The notes under the pieces were generated by a model, which worked only from the letters and a program-made list of their open reading frames with translations, was not told the DNA's origin and ran no database searches. This document shows, one piece after another, positions 63,296 to 64,000 of a stretch of DNA of 64,000 bases; within the stretch, counting starts at the first letter, position 1; every line of letters starts with the position of its first letter. Both the position numbers and the translations under genes were made by a program. The stretch lies in assembly GCA_030447445.1 (NCBI GenBank), contig JAUJOW010000002.1, forward strand, positions 1 through 64,000. The letters are read 5' to 3'. The stretch comes from Acidimicrobiales bacterium (lineage in GTDB: Bacteria; Actinomycetota; Acidimicrobiia; Acidimicrobiales; Iamiaceae).

Positions 63296-64000
63296 TCAGG
63301 AGCCCAGTCTGTCGAGAAGCTCGGCCGGAGTGGTGCATTCGTCCAACAACGTACCGACGTGGGCCCGGGTTCCACGCATCGGTTCCATCATCGGCACCCG
63401 CCGCAGCGGGTCGGCGCCGACGTCGAAGACGAGTGAGTCCCAGTTGGCCGCCACCACCGACGAGGCGAACTTGGCCAGGCAACGGCCCCGGAAGTACGCC
63501 CTGGTGTCCTCCGGTGGTTGGGTCATGGCCCGCGACGCGTCGGCGTCGTCGACCAGGCGCTCGAGGCCGACCCGGGCGGCGAGGGACCGCTCGGGGCGCA
63601 GGTCGTGGTACTGGAGGGCGACGGCGGCGACCCGCGGGTCGTCCCAGCCGGTCTCGTTGCGCTCCCGCCAGGCCTCGATCAGGCGCAGCTTGGCCACCCA
63701 GTCGAGCTGGTGGGCGAGCGTCATGGGGTCGGTCTCGAGGCCCGTGAGCACCGCCTCCCAGCGCTCGAGCACCTCGGCCCCCACCTCCGCGCCCACCACC
63801 TCGAGGCCCCGGTCCTCGGCGTACTTGCGAGCTCGGTCCAGCAGCTCCCACTGGATGTCGAGAGCGGTGATCGAGGTGCCGTCGGTGAGGTCCAGCGGAC
63901 GGCGCAGCGTGCGATCGTAGGACACCGCTCGAATGGCCTGCACCGGCGCCCGGAACACGAACTCCCGGGGGAGGAAGTCGTCTTCGAGCATGGCGAGGAC
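63296..64000 (-). CDS. dop: Depupylase/deamidase of Pup, C-terminal part (5' end outside window)
   Basis: The frame is open from the window edge to TGA at 63296; about 234 residues are seen. LEDDFLPREFVFRAPVQAIR and DGTSITALDIQWELLDRARK, MTLAHQLDWVAKLRLIEAWR and CLAKFASSVVAANWDSLVFD are Dop-like and distinct from PafA. Dop removes Pup from substrates. The catalytic N-terminal half is off the window. Confidence 0.92.
   Translation of the reverse strand, partial: VLAMLEDDFLPREFVFRAPVQAIRAVSYDRTLRRPLDLTDGTSITALDIQWELLDRARKYAEDRGLEVVGAEVGAEVLERWEAVLTGLETDPMTLAHQLDWVAKLRLIEAWRERNETGWDDPRVAAVALQYHDLRPERSLAARVGLERLVDDADASRAMTQPPEDTRAYFRGRCLAKFASSVVAANWDSLVFDVGADPLRRVPMMEPMRGTRAHVGTLLDECTTPAELLDRLGS

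Overview
The window is about 70 % GC and carries an actinobacterial gene set: a Pup-proteasome locus (dop, pup, prcB, prcA, pafA, pafB, pafC) with Tat and HelY genes, a gcvH-FHA-MerR-DUF151-MerR cluster laid out as in mycobacteria, a DUF4193 protein, DUF3866, a long ThyX relative and many apparently leaderless genes. A high-GC actinomycete, perhaps of the Acidimicrobiia, fits best; the class is inferred, the phylum is secure.

Layout. 1-4638 is the right end of an integrated phage-like element: the C-terminal part of a tail tape-measure protein, small genes that are mostly broken, and a 42-nt copy of the 3' half of tRNA-Pro(GGG) followed by a tRNA-type terminator, which looks like the right attachment site. 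4.7-8.1 kb is a graveyard: a DNA-ligase remnant, a frameshifted subtilisin-like protease, an ISL3-family insertion sequence with clear inverted repeats and a frameshifted transposase, and the 3' end of a BNR-type gene. 8.2-20.7 kb is mixed chromosome: a His-rich membrane protein, hydrolases, a SRAP protein, a DUF2079 membrane protein, a HIT protein, a CDP-alcohol phosphatidyltransferase and a sugar-nucleotidyltransferase fusion. 20.8-29.1 kb is the glycine-cleavage region: gcvH, the FHA and MerR regulators and gcvT on the plus strand, converging on gcvP, which has a tandem glycine riboswitch. 29.2-45.9 kb is general metabolism, regulation and envelope. 46.0-49.0 kb is a second accessory island, visibly more AT-rich in its first part: a two-gene AAA ATPase plus PIN-type nuclease module with a GTGA overlap, and an MDR oxidoreductase, all frameshifted. 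49.1-64.0 kb is core: a lipid-kinase relative, helY, tatC, tatA, lepB, pafC, pafB, pafA, prcA, prcB, pup and the C-terminal part of dop.

How the genes work together. The minus-strand block at the right end makes and applies the Pup tag (PafA), removes it (Dop), degrades tagged proteins (PrcAB) and includes the PafBC DNA-damage regulator. The glycine-cleavage genes H, T and P are all present, with P riboswitch-controlled and H linked to an FHA regulator of GarA type. The cyclase-ATPase, a helical protein, a GNAT acetyltransferase and a NUDIX hydrolase form one probable minus-strand operon.

Two features run through the window. Many genes start 6-9 nt after a TANNNT box with no ribosome-binding site, as expected for leaderless transcripts. 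Frameshifts and a nonsense codon are concentrated in the accessory segments, while the long housekeeping genes are open throughout, which points to real gene decay more than to sequencing noise; raw reads would settle this.
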